Below, piece by piece: positions 12,421 through 20,248 of a stretch of DNA of 64,000 bases. The translations under genes were made by a program, and so were the position numbers. Source of the DNA: Thermococcus sp. GTDB lineage: Archaea; Methanobacteriota_B; Thermococci; Thermococcales; Thermococcaceae. The notes below the pieces were generated by a model. It was not told the origin of the DNA, made no database searches, and worked only from the letters and a program-made list of their open reading frames with translations. Within the stretch, counting starts at the first letter, position 1. Each line of letters opens with the position of its first letter. The stretch covers positions 22,870-86,869 of the forward strand of contig NZ_JALVUC010000020.1 of the NCBI RefSeq assembly GCF_027023865.1. The letters are read 5' to 3'.

Positions 12421-12479
12421 TGTTATTTCTCCTCCCGTTCATATGTGTGGTTTCGTTCTTATTTGTTTCTTTTTACGTC

Positions 12480-14207
12480 TTAATTAATGATTATCTCAAC
12501 ACCTTTTAAAGGGTAAACTCTGTTCTCGTTGACCATCCATTCATCTGGGTCGAGGATTATTATCCTGGGTTTATCGTTTAATTCGAATTCCACCCTTGCA
12601 GTCCCGTTAACCCAGACTCTTTTGACGAAACTCTTTGTTTGGGTTTTTACTTCGACATCGAGGGGCATTGTGAAGTTGTTTTCGTCGGTAATTTCAAAAG
12701 TTAGGAGATATTTTCCGTTTTTCCGATTTAAACTCAGATTTCTTACGTAATAATCGGGCACTTTTGTGGTGTAAAACCACTCGTTGAAGAACCAGTCTAA
12801 ATTCTGACCACTGACTTTCTCAAAAACGTTTTGAATGTCCGTCAAATTGCACTCTTTACCATGACACTCTTTTAAAAGCTCCCTCAAGCCCTTAAAGAAA
12901 GTCTCATTACCCAAGACGAACTGAAGTGAGCGAAAGACGAAAGCACCTTTGTAGTAAATGATTGCTTCTCTGATGGTTGGGTTTAGTATTCCCTCTTTAT
13001 ACGCATATATCAACGACATTGACTTCAAGTTTGGAAGTACATCAAGGTTTTCAATATCATCAAGATCATCAAGATAATTTGAATATTGTTTATCTGTTTT
13101 GGACATGGCTAAAAATTCCATAAACGTGGCAAGACTCTCGTCAATCCGACCGAATTTAGCGTAGTCCCCAAACCATAAATGTCCCAGCTCGTGAAAAATC
13201 AATCCTGGATTTGAGTAAACCACATTGCCAACACTTGGGAGTTGATGCGAAGAGAAACATCCAATAACCACGGAGGGTACTGTAGTATCTGTTGTCGTCA
13301 GGCCTTCGTCCATAGGCCACGAGGGGTTTAAAATAATGTAGAATATATTAACCGGAACTATTTTCGTTACATTACTGTAAAGAGTAAGTGCCACTTGGAG
13401 TTTTTCTTCAAAGTTTTCCAATGACTGATGGGTATACTGACAGTTTGCAGGAATATAAATTTTAGCGTGCATACTCCCAGCGCTTATCTCCTGCACCTTG
13501 CCCACTCTCATAAAAAAGGCTCCATAAATCCTGTTGATATTGAAGTTCTTCATCTTAATCGTTGAATTTAAAAGTCCGTACCCAGGCAGGAAGAAAATAT
13601 AACCTGAGGGAAATCTAACCGTTAAGTTTACAAGGTTCCCTTTCCCGCTAATTGCCCACCAAGTTAATGGTGTTCCGATTGTCAACGAAGGGTTGAGAGT
13701 TCTCACAAAAGAATCATTAAGCTGGTACTTTATCATTCCCTTTATTTCAGGAAGAGATGTTGAGACATTGATGACATAAACTTTAGCTCGCAGTCCAAGT
13801 GTATTGTTCCTGATGATGTACTTGTCGAGTCTATTCAGTTCAATATTATTTCCATTAAGGCTTACGTTGAGCTTCAAGGCATCTGGAATACCTATGGTAG
13901 CAAGATACAGAGTTAAATTATGGTGGATGTTCTTAATGGAGAAGTTATATTCTCCAGAGATACTCCCGTCGGGATGATAATTCACTGTGAGATTACCGGA
14001 CTGGAGATAACTTACGGAGTTAGCCATGTTGTCTATTTCTTCCACTGATGTATGCAATGTACGGGGTTCTCTGGGGTATATTATTCTTAAATAGGCCGAG
14101 TGCTTTAATGTTTTTTGGTGATTGCTGTGAAAAGGACCCGTACACCCCATAATAATGAGCACAATTGTAATAATACTTAGAATACCCAACTCTCTCGTTC
14201 TTCTCAT
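12480..14207 (-). CDS. Lipoprotein M1-like metallopeptidase
   Basis: The protein has 575 residues. The N-terminus is a lipoprotein signal ending LIIMGC, so it should be anchored on the outer face of the membrane. A long beta-rich domain (residues 40-270) precedes a gluzincin catalytic domain with FHELGHLWFGD. Glu follows in IDESLATFMEFLA, equivalent to the third zinc ligand of M1 aminopeptidases. The spacing HELGH-x13-E is shorter than the usual x18. A C-terminal beta domain (about 490-575) follows. It starts immediately after the maturase stop codon, so it is co-transcribed with it. It may be the protease for the modified peptide, but it has no recognised specificity. The base composition is AT-rich. 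Confidence 0.85.
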   Translation of the reverse strand: MRRTRELGILSIITIVLIIMGCTGPFHSNHQKTLKHSAYLRIIYPREPRTLHTSVEEIDNMANSVSYLQSGNLTVNYHPDGSISGEYNFSIKNIHHNLTLYLATIGIPDALKLNVSLNGNNIELNRLDKYIIRNNTLGLRAKVYVINVSTSLPEIKGMIKYQLNDSFVRTLNPSLTIGTPLTWWAISGKGNLVNLTVRFPSGYIFFLPGYGLLNSTIKMKNFNINRIYGAFFMRVGKVQEISAGSMHAKIYIPANCQYTHQSLENFEEKLQVALTLYSNVTKIVPVNIFYIILNPSWPMDEGLTTTDTTVPSVVIGCFSSHQLPSVGNVVYSNPGLIFHELGHLWFGDYAKFGRIDESLATFMEFLAMSKTDKQYSNYLDDLDDIENLDVLPNLKSMSLIYAYKEGILNPTIREAIIYYKGAFVFRSLQFVLGNETFFKGLRELLKECHGKECNLTDIQNVFEKVSGQNLDWFFNEWFYTTKVPDYYVRNLSLNRKNGKYLLTFEITDENNFTMPLDVEVKTQTKSFVKRVWVNGTARVEFELNDKPRIIILDPDEWMVNENRVYPLKGVEIIIN

Positions 14208-15645
14208 TTACCAACCCCCCACCTTGAATTCAAATGTTTTTGTATCATCTTTTACCCCCTCTGGAACTTTCCCTAAGATATCTACCAGTTCATCTGAAGT
14301 AAACAAGTGAGGATACCCTCTAGCGAGATAAAATTTCAACCCTTCCCTCCAAATGTATCTGTTCATATCGCATCCCGGTCCGTTGGGGTGCCCGTTTCTT
14401 CTTATTGATTCAGCGGCACAGCCACCGCCACAGATGGGAAGAAATGGACATTTTTTGCATTCTTCGAATTCTGTTGGGTCTTTTGCTTTAACGTCATAAT
14501 AATATGGCTTGACTTTAAAATGTCCGTCATCTGTTATCTCCCCCACAGAATATTTTTCATTACCGACAAATTCCCAACATGGGTATAGTTTCCGGTTGGG
14601 ATCAACAACATAAGAGAATGGGTGGTCATATACATACAATATAATGTTCGGTAGTTTGGTCTAGTTTGAACTTCAAAACCTCGTACATATGCTTCCTTCC
14701 AGAGCTTTGGTAAATAGTCTCTTAATTCACTCCCAGTCAAGAGAGTGTTATTACAGGAATGCGAATGCTGAATATCTCCCCGGATAATGCCAAATGAAAT
14801 ACTAACTTCACTTATGCCTTCAGAAACGAGATAATCCAGCAAGTCAGGAATTGCATGGACGTTTGTCTTATCAACATTTATTCGAATCCCTATATGAAAC
14901 TTTTTATTCGTGACATTATCTAGTAAGAGCTTTATATTATGTATTATAGTGTCAAATGTCCCTTTACCGTCCTAGTTATCCTTCTTTTGTCATGAATCTC
15001 TTTGGGACCATCTAGAGTAATTTGCATTGACACAATGTTAAAATCATTAATAGCATCAATGACGTCCATGTTTATCAGTGTTCCATTCGTGACAAATCCT
15101 GCAGTATAATCTTCAATTTCTCCTTTCCTCTTAAGAGCCTCAAGTGATTCTAAAGTATATTTACAGCATTTCCAATTAAGAAGAGGCTCACCCCCATAGA
15201 AACTTACATCAATGCTAGGATTGCGTTTAATTGGAAAGTATTTTTGATGGTTCAGAGCAAATTTTAAAATAATGTCAATATCTTTTTTTGATAAGAAATC
15301 TGCCTTCTGTGTTAGATTGCCCTCATAGCAATAGGGGCACTTAAGATTACAGGCATAGGTCATAGTTAAGGTCAAACCAACTCTGAATGCAGAGTATAGT
15401 TTAGAGATTTCAAAATTATGCATCGTTTTAATAATATTTAACTCTTCTAACTCATCATCAACTAAAAAACCAAAATTGTATAATTTCGACCTAATGTCTT
15501 GAGGAATATCCTCCAGGTTTCCTTTTAACATTGCCTCTAATAGCTCAAAATCCACCTTAGAGATGCTATTGTACAGAGTATTATACAAAATATAGGTGTT
15601 TTCTCTTAATCTGAAAGCAATATTATATTTGGAAATCTTCACCAT
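14208..15645 (-). pseudogene. Radical SAM/SPASM peptide maturase interrupted by two frameshifts
   Basis: Three fragments join into one protein of about 479 residues. Fragment 1 (15645-14944) has an N-terminal peptide-recognition-like region, then the radical SAM motif CNLKCPYC, YGGEPLLN and an ITLDGP strand. Near 14967-14970 one G appears missing. Restoring it gives RTGKGTFDTI, the conserved continuation in SPASM maturases, which runs on through LDNVTNKKFHIGIRINVDKT. A second single-base loss near 14640-14655 separates the last fragment, which carries the SPASM cysteines: LYPCWEFVG, ECKKCPFLPICGGGC and GPGCDMNRY. The gene lies between the Cys-rich peptide gene and the M1-like peptidase. The start at ATG 15645 follows GGGGTGATGCC. 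The frameshifts may be real decay or sequencing errors. Confidence 0.85.
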
Positions 15646-15690
15646 TGGCATCACCCCAACAATAAGGATAAAAATGCATAAACAAAAGCA

Positions 15691-15906
15691 TTAGTGGCAT
15701 GTACAGTGGTATACGAGACAAAATACAGGTATTGGAATCGGGATAGGTCCGTGCTCTATGCAAACTTCTGGACAGTAGATCGTACAATAATCCTCGCACT
15801 CATAGTTACAATTGCAATGGGGGCTACAATTGGGACTACAGTTAGGACTGCAGTAATTCCCTGCAAGGCTTTCCCCTGACCCCACTTCAATGATATCAAA
15901 CTCCAT
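15691..15906 (-). CDS. Cys-rich precursor peptide with CXXX repeats (candidate RiPP substrate)
   Basis: This 71-residue peptide has an excellent ribosome site (GGAGGTGAGGTAG before ATG). Residues 1-18 are an acidic leader-like segment without Cys. Twelve Cys follow at 19, 23, 27, 31, 33, 37, 41, 45, 49, 63, 68 and 70. The first nine form two blocks spaced exactly four residues apart, including CSPN units. A Pro-Ile run (GPIPIPIPV, 53-61) separates them from a C-terminal CxxxxCxC tail. The gene is 45 bases upstream of the radical SAM/SPASM maturase. Cys-rich targets with CXXX spacing are known partners of such maturases, which form thioether links. No close homologue is recalled. A metal-binding peptide is the alternative. 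Confidence 0.85.
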   Translation of the reverse strand: MEFDIIEVGSGESLAGNYCSPNCSPNCSPHCNCNYECEDYCTIYCPEVCIEHGPIPIPIPVFCLVYHCTCH

Positions 15907-15940
15907 CTACCTCACCTCCTTCGGGTTTTTGCGTTTAATT

Positions 15941-16060
15941 CTTCACTGAAACAATCCATAAGTTTTACTGCAACTAATTTATAAACAACTGAAATCCATT
16001 TATAAATAAAGTGAAACAATTCATGAGCAAAAAAAAGGCAATATTTATAAGTAATTTCAC
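15941..16060. promoter_or_regulatory. Divergent promoter region with repeated TGAAACAATYCAT motif
   Basis: This intergenic region separates the peptide gene (minus) from the second ABC operon (plus). The 13-bp sequence TGAAACAATCCAT occurs at 15947-15959, and TGAAACAATTCAT at 16012-16024. A shortened version, TGAAATCCAT, lies at 15990-15999. A TATA-like TTTATAAATT on the minus strand (about 15975-15984) would serve the peptide gene. TTTATAAG (about 16044-16051) would serve the plus-strand operon. The repeats flank both promoters and are good candidates for the binding site of the winged-helix protein at 16896-17171. Confidence 0.6.
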
Positions 16061-16081
16061 TAATTGACTTCAGGTGGTCAA

Positions 16082-16885
16082 ATGGAGGCAGTGCAGGGCA
16101 TTAGAACAATCAAAGCCTTCGTCTTCATCCAGAAGGAGGTCTTCTTCTCAAGGCGCTTTGATCTGCTCCTTCAGTTCATAGGCCTCGGCCTGAACATCCT
16201 CTTCATCGGAATCTTCGCAAAACTTGTCACAATCAATGCAAACATCTCCCAGTACGGCACTCCAAACTACCTCGACTACCTCCTCATTGGCTCAATAATC
16301 CACAACCTCGTCTTCCTGCCGAGGGGAAGCATATCATCCTTCGTCCTCGGGAGAATATTCCCAGTCCTTTACAACTCTCCTGCATCTCTAACATCCATTT
16401 TCATCGGAATCAACGCCTGGCGAATTCTGTGGAATCTGGGATTGACGTTCATCGTAACACTCGCATACATCCTGTTTTTCGGTTTAAGGATCCACCTCAA
16501 CCTCGGCGTTCTGGTCGTCATTCTAAGCGGCATTCTATTAATCTTCGCACTCGACCTTTTCTCAGCGGGGTTCAGAATAGCAACCAAAGCCCGACAAGAT
16601 CCCCTAAACTGGTTCTTCAACATAACCGCTCAACTCGTCAGCGGGCTCTACTTCCCCCCGGAAAAGCTTCCCGGGTGGCTCCAACCTCTATCAAAAATCC
16701 ATCCCGAGACGTACATCCTTCAAATGGGCAGGCTCACAATGGGTGGCGGCTACTCGTTATCCCAAATCCTTCCGAGTTTAATTAACATGCTCGTTATCAC
16801 GGCCGTAATGCTCCTCATCGGATACATCACGTTCAGATGGGGATTTAACAAGGCCAGACAGCTGGGAACGCTGGGCCAGATGTGA
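16082..16885 (+). CDS. ABC-2 type transporter permease
   Basis: The protein has 267 residues with about six membrane segments. The N-terminus (MEAVQGIRTIKAFVFIQKEVFFSRRFDLLLQFI) is typical of ABC-2 export permeases. An internal FPPEKLPGWLQPLSKIHPETY motif matches the extracellular-loop signature of this family. The start at ATG 16082 follows AGGTGGTCAA; an earlier in-frame codon lies before that site. It is first in a three-gene unit (permease, winged-helix regulator, ATPase) divergent from the Cys-rich peptide gene and sharing its regulatory region. It may export the peptide or a related product; the substrate is unknown. Confidence 0.92.
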   Translation: MEAVQGIRTIKAFVFIQKEVFFSRRFDLLLQFIGLGLNILFIGIFAKLVTINANISQYGTPNYLDYLLIGSIIHNLVFLPRGSISSFVLGRIFPVLYNSPASLTSIFIGINAWRILWNLGLTFIVTLAYILFFGLRIHLNLGVLVVILSGILLIFALDLFSAGFRIATKARQDPLNWFFNITAQLVSGLYFPPEKLPGWLQPLSKIHPETYILQMGRLTMGGGYSLSQILPSLINMLVITAVMLLIGYITFRWGFNKARQLGTLGQM

Positions 16886-16895
16886 GGTGGGCCTT

Positions 16896-17171
16896 ATGAG
16901 AGTGCACATCCTCAAGGAAGAGTGTGAAAACGGGAAACTCGTTTTGCTTCTCAGAGTGGAGATTGAGATAAACAGCCTGCATAAACATGAACTGGGTGAG
17001 CTGGAGAGACAGATATTGGACTTCATTCTCGACAATGATGAAGTAACACAAAGCGAACTGAGCCGGCTGTTCGGCAGAGCCCAAGCCTGCAGGGCAATAA
17101 AAAACCTCGAAAACATGGGATTAATTCAGCGTGAGAGGAAAGGGAGAACGTACGTTGTCAGGGTGGTCTGA
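16896..17171 (+). CDS. Winged-helix transcriptional regulator (MarR/ArsR-like)
   Basis: The protein has 91 residues. The first ~35 form a beta-rich lead (MRVHILKEECENGKLVLLLRVEIEI). A winged helix-turn-helix follows: LERQILDFILDNDEVTQSELSRLFGRAQACRAIKNLENMG is the helix 1 to recognition-helix region, and LIQRERKGRTYVVRVV is the wing. The start ATG lies after GAGGTGGGCCTT. It sits inside the ABC operon, with the permease before and the ATPase immediately after. This placement and the TGAAACAATYCAT repeats upstream suggest local control of the transporter and the peptide gene. No effector domain is evident. Confidence 0.85.
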   Translation: MRVHILKEECENGKLVLLLRVEIEINSLHKHELGELERQILDFILDNDEVTQSELSRLFGRAQACRAIKNLENMGLIQRERKGRTYVVRVV

Positions 17172-18161
17172 GTGATAGAAGCCGTTAATCTGACCAAGTA
17201 CTATCCTCCACCGATAAAGTCCCTGCTCGACTTGAAGAGCCTCTGGGACTTTCTCAAAACTCCCCGTGAAGAAATTCCAGCCCTGGTTGATGTGAGCTTT
17301 AAAGTTAAAGAAGGCGAAATATACGGCCTTCTGGGTCCGAACGGGGCTGGAAAAACTACACTCTGTAAAATTGCCAATGGTCTCGTGATTCCAACGAGGG
17401 GCCACCTCTACATCAACGGACACGACTCAATCCAGGAGCACGATAAAATTAGGGGCAAAATCTTCACAATCTTCGGGGGAAGCAGGGACTTATTCGGCCT
17501 CTTCCAGTGGCGCGTAAGTGTTGAAAAGAACCTTAAGTTCATAGCCGAACTCTGGGGTGTTTTAGGGCAGGAGGCAGATAAAAGAATTAACTATGCCCTC
17601 AAGCTCTTGGACTTGGATGAAAAAAGAAACGAGTGGTACCAAAAGCTCTCCGCCGGAATGAGGCAGAAGGTCTACCTCGCATTGCCCTTCATCATTCAGC
17701 CCGAGGTCCTCATCTTGGATGAACCCACTGTGCATCTTGATATTTTCACAAGGAGGGAAGTTTGGAATGCTATCTTGAAACTTTCAGGGGAAATGGGAAC
17801 AACGGTACTCCTGACGACCCACAACCTCAACGAGGCTGAGAGGCTCTGCGATAGAATACTCTTCTTCAACAAGCGAAAAATAGCCGAGGGTAAACCTCGA
17901 GAACTCGTTGAGAAAGTTCAAGCCCTAAAAGCGGAGAGGAAACTAATCGCCAAAATTAAGGGGAAGGTGAACGCTGGTGAGTTCAAAAGCATAATCCAGA
18001 AAATCGAGGTCCAAAGTGATGGACAATTCACGCACCTCCAGCTTTATTTCAGAGACGATGGGCTCCGGGAGGTTCTAAAGCGCCTCTCCAAGTACAACGT
18101 AGTTGACCTCCAAAGCGCCCCGGTGACCCTTGAGGAGGTCTTCGTGCAGTTATGTAAATAA
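17172..18161 (+). CDS. ABC transporter ATP-binding protein
   Basis: The protein has 329 residues and starts at a GTG directly after the regulator's stop. Walker A is LLGPNGAGKTT, the signature is LSAGMRQKVYLALPF, Walker B is VLILDEPTVHLD and the switch His is in TTHN. The signature LSAGM in place of LSGGQ is common in this exporter subfamily. A C-terminal ~90-residue domain follows. It is partner to the permease at 16082. The gene ends 8 bases before the convergent purQ gene, marking the right edge of the peptide island. Confidence 0.93.
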   Translation: MIEAVNLTKYYPPPIKSLLDLKSLWDFLKTPREEIPALVDVSFKVKEGEIYGLLGPNGAGKTTLCKIANGLVIPTRGHLYINGHDSIQEHDKIRGKIFTIFGGSRDLFGLFQWRVSVEKNLKFIAELWGVLGQEADKRINYALKLLDLDEKRNEWYQKLSAGMRQKVYLALPFIIQPEVLILDEPTVHLDIFTRREVWNAILKLSGEMGTTVLLTTHNLNEAERLCDRILFFNKRKIAEGKPRELVEKVQALKAERKLIAKIKGKVNAGEFKSIIQKIEVQSDGQFTHLQLYFRDDGLREVLKRLSKYNVVDLQSAPVTLEEVFVQLCK

Positions 18162-18169
18162 TAAAGAAA

Positions 18170-18841
18170 TCACCTCTTCGCCCACTCAACCATGCTCTTG
18201 AAAACTCTCAACCCGTCCTCACTGCCCAGAAACCTGTCGCTCGCCCTCTCCGGGTGTGGCATAGTTCCAAGGACGTTTCCCTTTTCGTTGGCTACCGCCG
18301 CTATGTTGAGGACGGAGCCGTTCGGGTTAGCATCCTCCGTAACGTTGCCCTTTTTGTCACTGTACTGGAAGACGATTCTGAACTTTGACGGATCGTCGAC
18401 GTAGTAGTTGCCCTCGGCATGCGCTATCGGCATCCTTATGACTTCCCCGAGCTTGTAGAGGGGCGTGAACGGCGTCTCGTTGTCGGTGACCCTGAGGTGA
18501 ACCCACCTGCAGAGGAAGCGCGGGACCCTGTTCGGCCTGAGCGCACCGGGCAAAAGGCCGGCCTCGGTGAGAACCTGGAAGCCGTTGCATACCCCGAGAA
18601 CCGGTCTTCCCTCACGGGCGAACTCCCTGACCTCCCCCATTATCTCCTGTCTCGCCGCTATCGCCCCGGCGCGGAGATAATCGGCGTAGCTGAAGCCGCC
18701 GGGCAGAACGACGCCGTCAAAGTCCTTTAGGCTGGTCTTGTACCAGACGCGTTCAGCCTCCGCTCCAGCCATCTTTATTGCCCTCTCTGTCTCGAAGTCG
18801 CAGTTGGTTCCCGGAAAGACCACCACGGCAAACTTCACCAT
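18170..18841 (-). CDS. purQ: Phosphoribosylformylglycinamidine synthase glutaminase PurQ
   Basis: This 223-residue class I glutaminase releases ammonia for PurL. The nucleophile is in [10 protein letters not shown], and the His/Glu pair is near the C-terminus (MPHPERAS). [19 protein letters not shown] is the PurQ oxyanion region. The length is standard. The start ATG at 18841 comes one base after the purS stop, so purS and purQ are coupled. It is the last gene of the purD-purP2-purS-purQ operon, although PurL is encoded 11 kb away in its own operon. Confidence 0.97.
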   Translation of the reverse strand: MVKFAVVVFPGTNCDFETERAIKMAGAEAERVWYKTSLKDFDGVVLPGGFSYADYLRAGAIAARQEIMGEVREFAREGRPVLGVCNGFQVLTEAGLLPGALRPNRVPRFLCRWVHLRVTDNETPFTPLYKLGEVIRMPIAHAEGNYYVDDPSKFRIVFQYSDKKGNVTEDANPNGSVLNIAAVANEKGNVLGTMPHPERASDRFLGSEDGLRVFKSMVEWAKR

Positions 18842-18842
18842 C

Positions 18843-19085
18843 TCAGCTCACCGGCTCGATTCTGTACTCCCAACTGTGGATCAGAGGGTTGGCGAGAAGC
18901 TTCCTGCACATCCCCTCGACCTCCTCCTCCGGGTTCTCACTCTCCAGCTCAAACTCGAAGTATTTCGGAACGTGGAGATTCTCGATGGCGTACCCAAGGT
19001 TCCTGAGCGCGTTTCCGATGACCCTCCCCTCGGGGTCGTTGAGGCCTTCCTTAAGGCGAACGATGACGGTAACCTTCCACTTCAT
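18843..19085 (-). CDS. purS: Phosphoribosylformylglycinamidine synthase subunit PurS
   Basis: The protein has 80 residues ([27 protein letters not shown]). It has the typical beta-alpha-beta ferredoxin-like PurS pattern, with the conserved L-x-D-P-x-G start and a C-terminal [14 protein letters not shown]. PurS bridges PurL and PurQ in the FGAM synthase complex. The ATG at 19085 is preceded by GAGGTGATCCCA. Longer in-frame versions would remove that site and overlap purP2. It lies between purP2 (10-base gap) and purQ. Confidence 0.95.
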   Translation of the reverse strand: MKWKVTVIVRLKEGLNDPEGRVIGNALRNLGYAIENLHVPKYFEFELESENPEEEVEGMCRKLLANPLIHSWEYRIEPVS

Positions 19086-19095
19086 TGGGATCACC

Positions 19096-20238
19096 TCAAG
19101 TGACGACCTTCTCAAGCTCGTCCAGCTCAATCGCGCGCTTTATCTCAAGTGCTATCCTCCGCCCTGTGCTCATCGGCTTCCTCCAGAGGGCATTTCCGTA
19201 TGGGTGGCCAACCGCCATGTGAATGTTGGTTCCCCCACCGGTTCTCGGGGCAACGTCGTAGATGTAGAAGTTCAGATCTTTGTCCACGGCCGTCTGGAGG
19301 GTGAACGGCCCGATTATCCCGGGCGGGTAGTACTCCTGCGTCGCCTTCACATAGCGCTCGGCCATGTCGAAGACCTTCTCCAAAAGCGACTCGCGGAGAG
19401 TCGAGGCGGCGTGGCCGGTTACCGTGTACTCAGGCTCGAACTGGTGCTCCGGGAGTGTTAGTTGCTGGCTCGCAGGAAGCCTCACGTGGCCGTCCAGACT
19501 CGTCTCGAAGCGCCAGTCTATTCCGAGTAGCTCAATCTCTCCATCTATTGGAGAGTAGAAAAAGTCGAAGTTGAATACCGGGCCGATTATGTAGCGCTCT
19601 ATCCTCGCCTTGGCAAGGTCTTCCTCCGTAATGACGCCGAGCTTCTTCAGTCTCTCGGCCTTCTCTCGGAACTCCTTGTAGGAAGCGGCGGTGAAGAAAC
19701 CGCGCTCAAGCCTCTTCTTGGCGTGGGGGAGTTTGACTATCACGAGGCCCACTTCATCAATCTCCTCCGGCTTTACCGCCTCGGGGTACGGGAGGTTGGC
19801 CTTCTCGAGGAGCCAGTAGTAGCTCTTCTCCTCTCTCCTCTCCTCGCTCCTCAGGAGGTTCCTGCTCCCGAAGAGGGGAACGCGGAAGTCGTTTTCAACC
19901 CTGTCTATGCCGGTGTAAACCACGAAGGAGCGGTTGGGGACGAATATGACGTTCCTCTTAACTAGCTCCTCCTGGATTTCCACGATCTGGGCGAACTTCT
20001 CCAAAACCAGAACCTCATCTATGAAGCCCTTGGTTAGGCCGTCTCTGGCCCTCCTGAGCTTAAAATACTCCTCGTAAGTCCTGTGCCTGCCCCGTTGGGC
20101 AACGATGAGAACGGGTAAACTCTCCTCCCTTGCCCCGTCGGCTATGTCGAGGGCAGAGTGGCTTCCTATTGCTCCAACGGTTATCCTCTCCGGGTCGTAT
20201 TTCTCAAGGATTCCCAAAACCTCATCACGGTTTATCAT
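19096..20238 (-). CDS. PurP paralogue with an altered glycine-rich loop
   Basis: The 380-residue protein aligns with PurP: SHSALDIADGAREE at the N-terminus, an ATP-grasp body, IDWRFETSLDGHVRLPA, GPFTLQTAVD and a DVAPRTGGGTNIHMAVGHPYG ending. The loop that binds ATP phosphate in PurP (GGGRGYF in the other copy) is here HAKKRLERGFF, with far less glycine. Two PurP clades are known from Thermococcales structures, and the role of the second is unclear to me. The ATG at 20238 follows GAGGTGGTTGGT. The gene lies in the operon between purD and purS, which keeps it tied to purine synthesis. It may be a subunit, a regulator or a distinct ligase. Confidence 0.85.
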   Translation of the reverse strand: MINRDEVLGILEKYDPERITVGAIGSHSALDIADGAREESLPVLIVAQRGRHRTYEEYFKLRRARDGLTKGFIDEVLVLEKFAQIVEIQEELVKRNVIFVPNRSFVVYTGIDRVENDFRVPLFGSRNLLRSEERREEKSYYWLLEKANLPYPEAVKPEEIDEVGLVIVKLPHAKKRLERGFFTAASYKEFREKAERLKKLGVITEEDLAKARIERYIIGPVFNFDFFYSPIDGEIELLGIDWRFETSLDGHVRLPASQQLTLPEHQFEPEYTVTGHAASTLRESLLEKVFDMAERYVKATQEYYPPGIIGPFTLQTAVDKDLNFYIYDVAPRTGGGTNIHMAVGHPYGNALWRKPMSTGRRIALEIKRAIELDELEKVVT

Positions 20239-20248
20239 ACCAACCACC

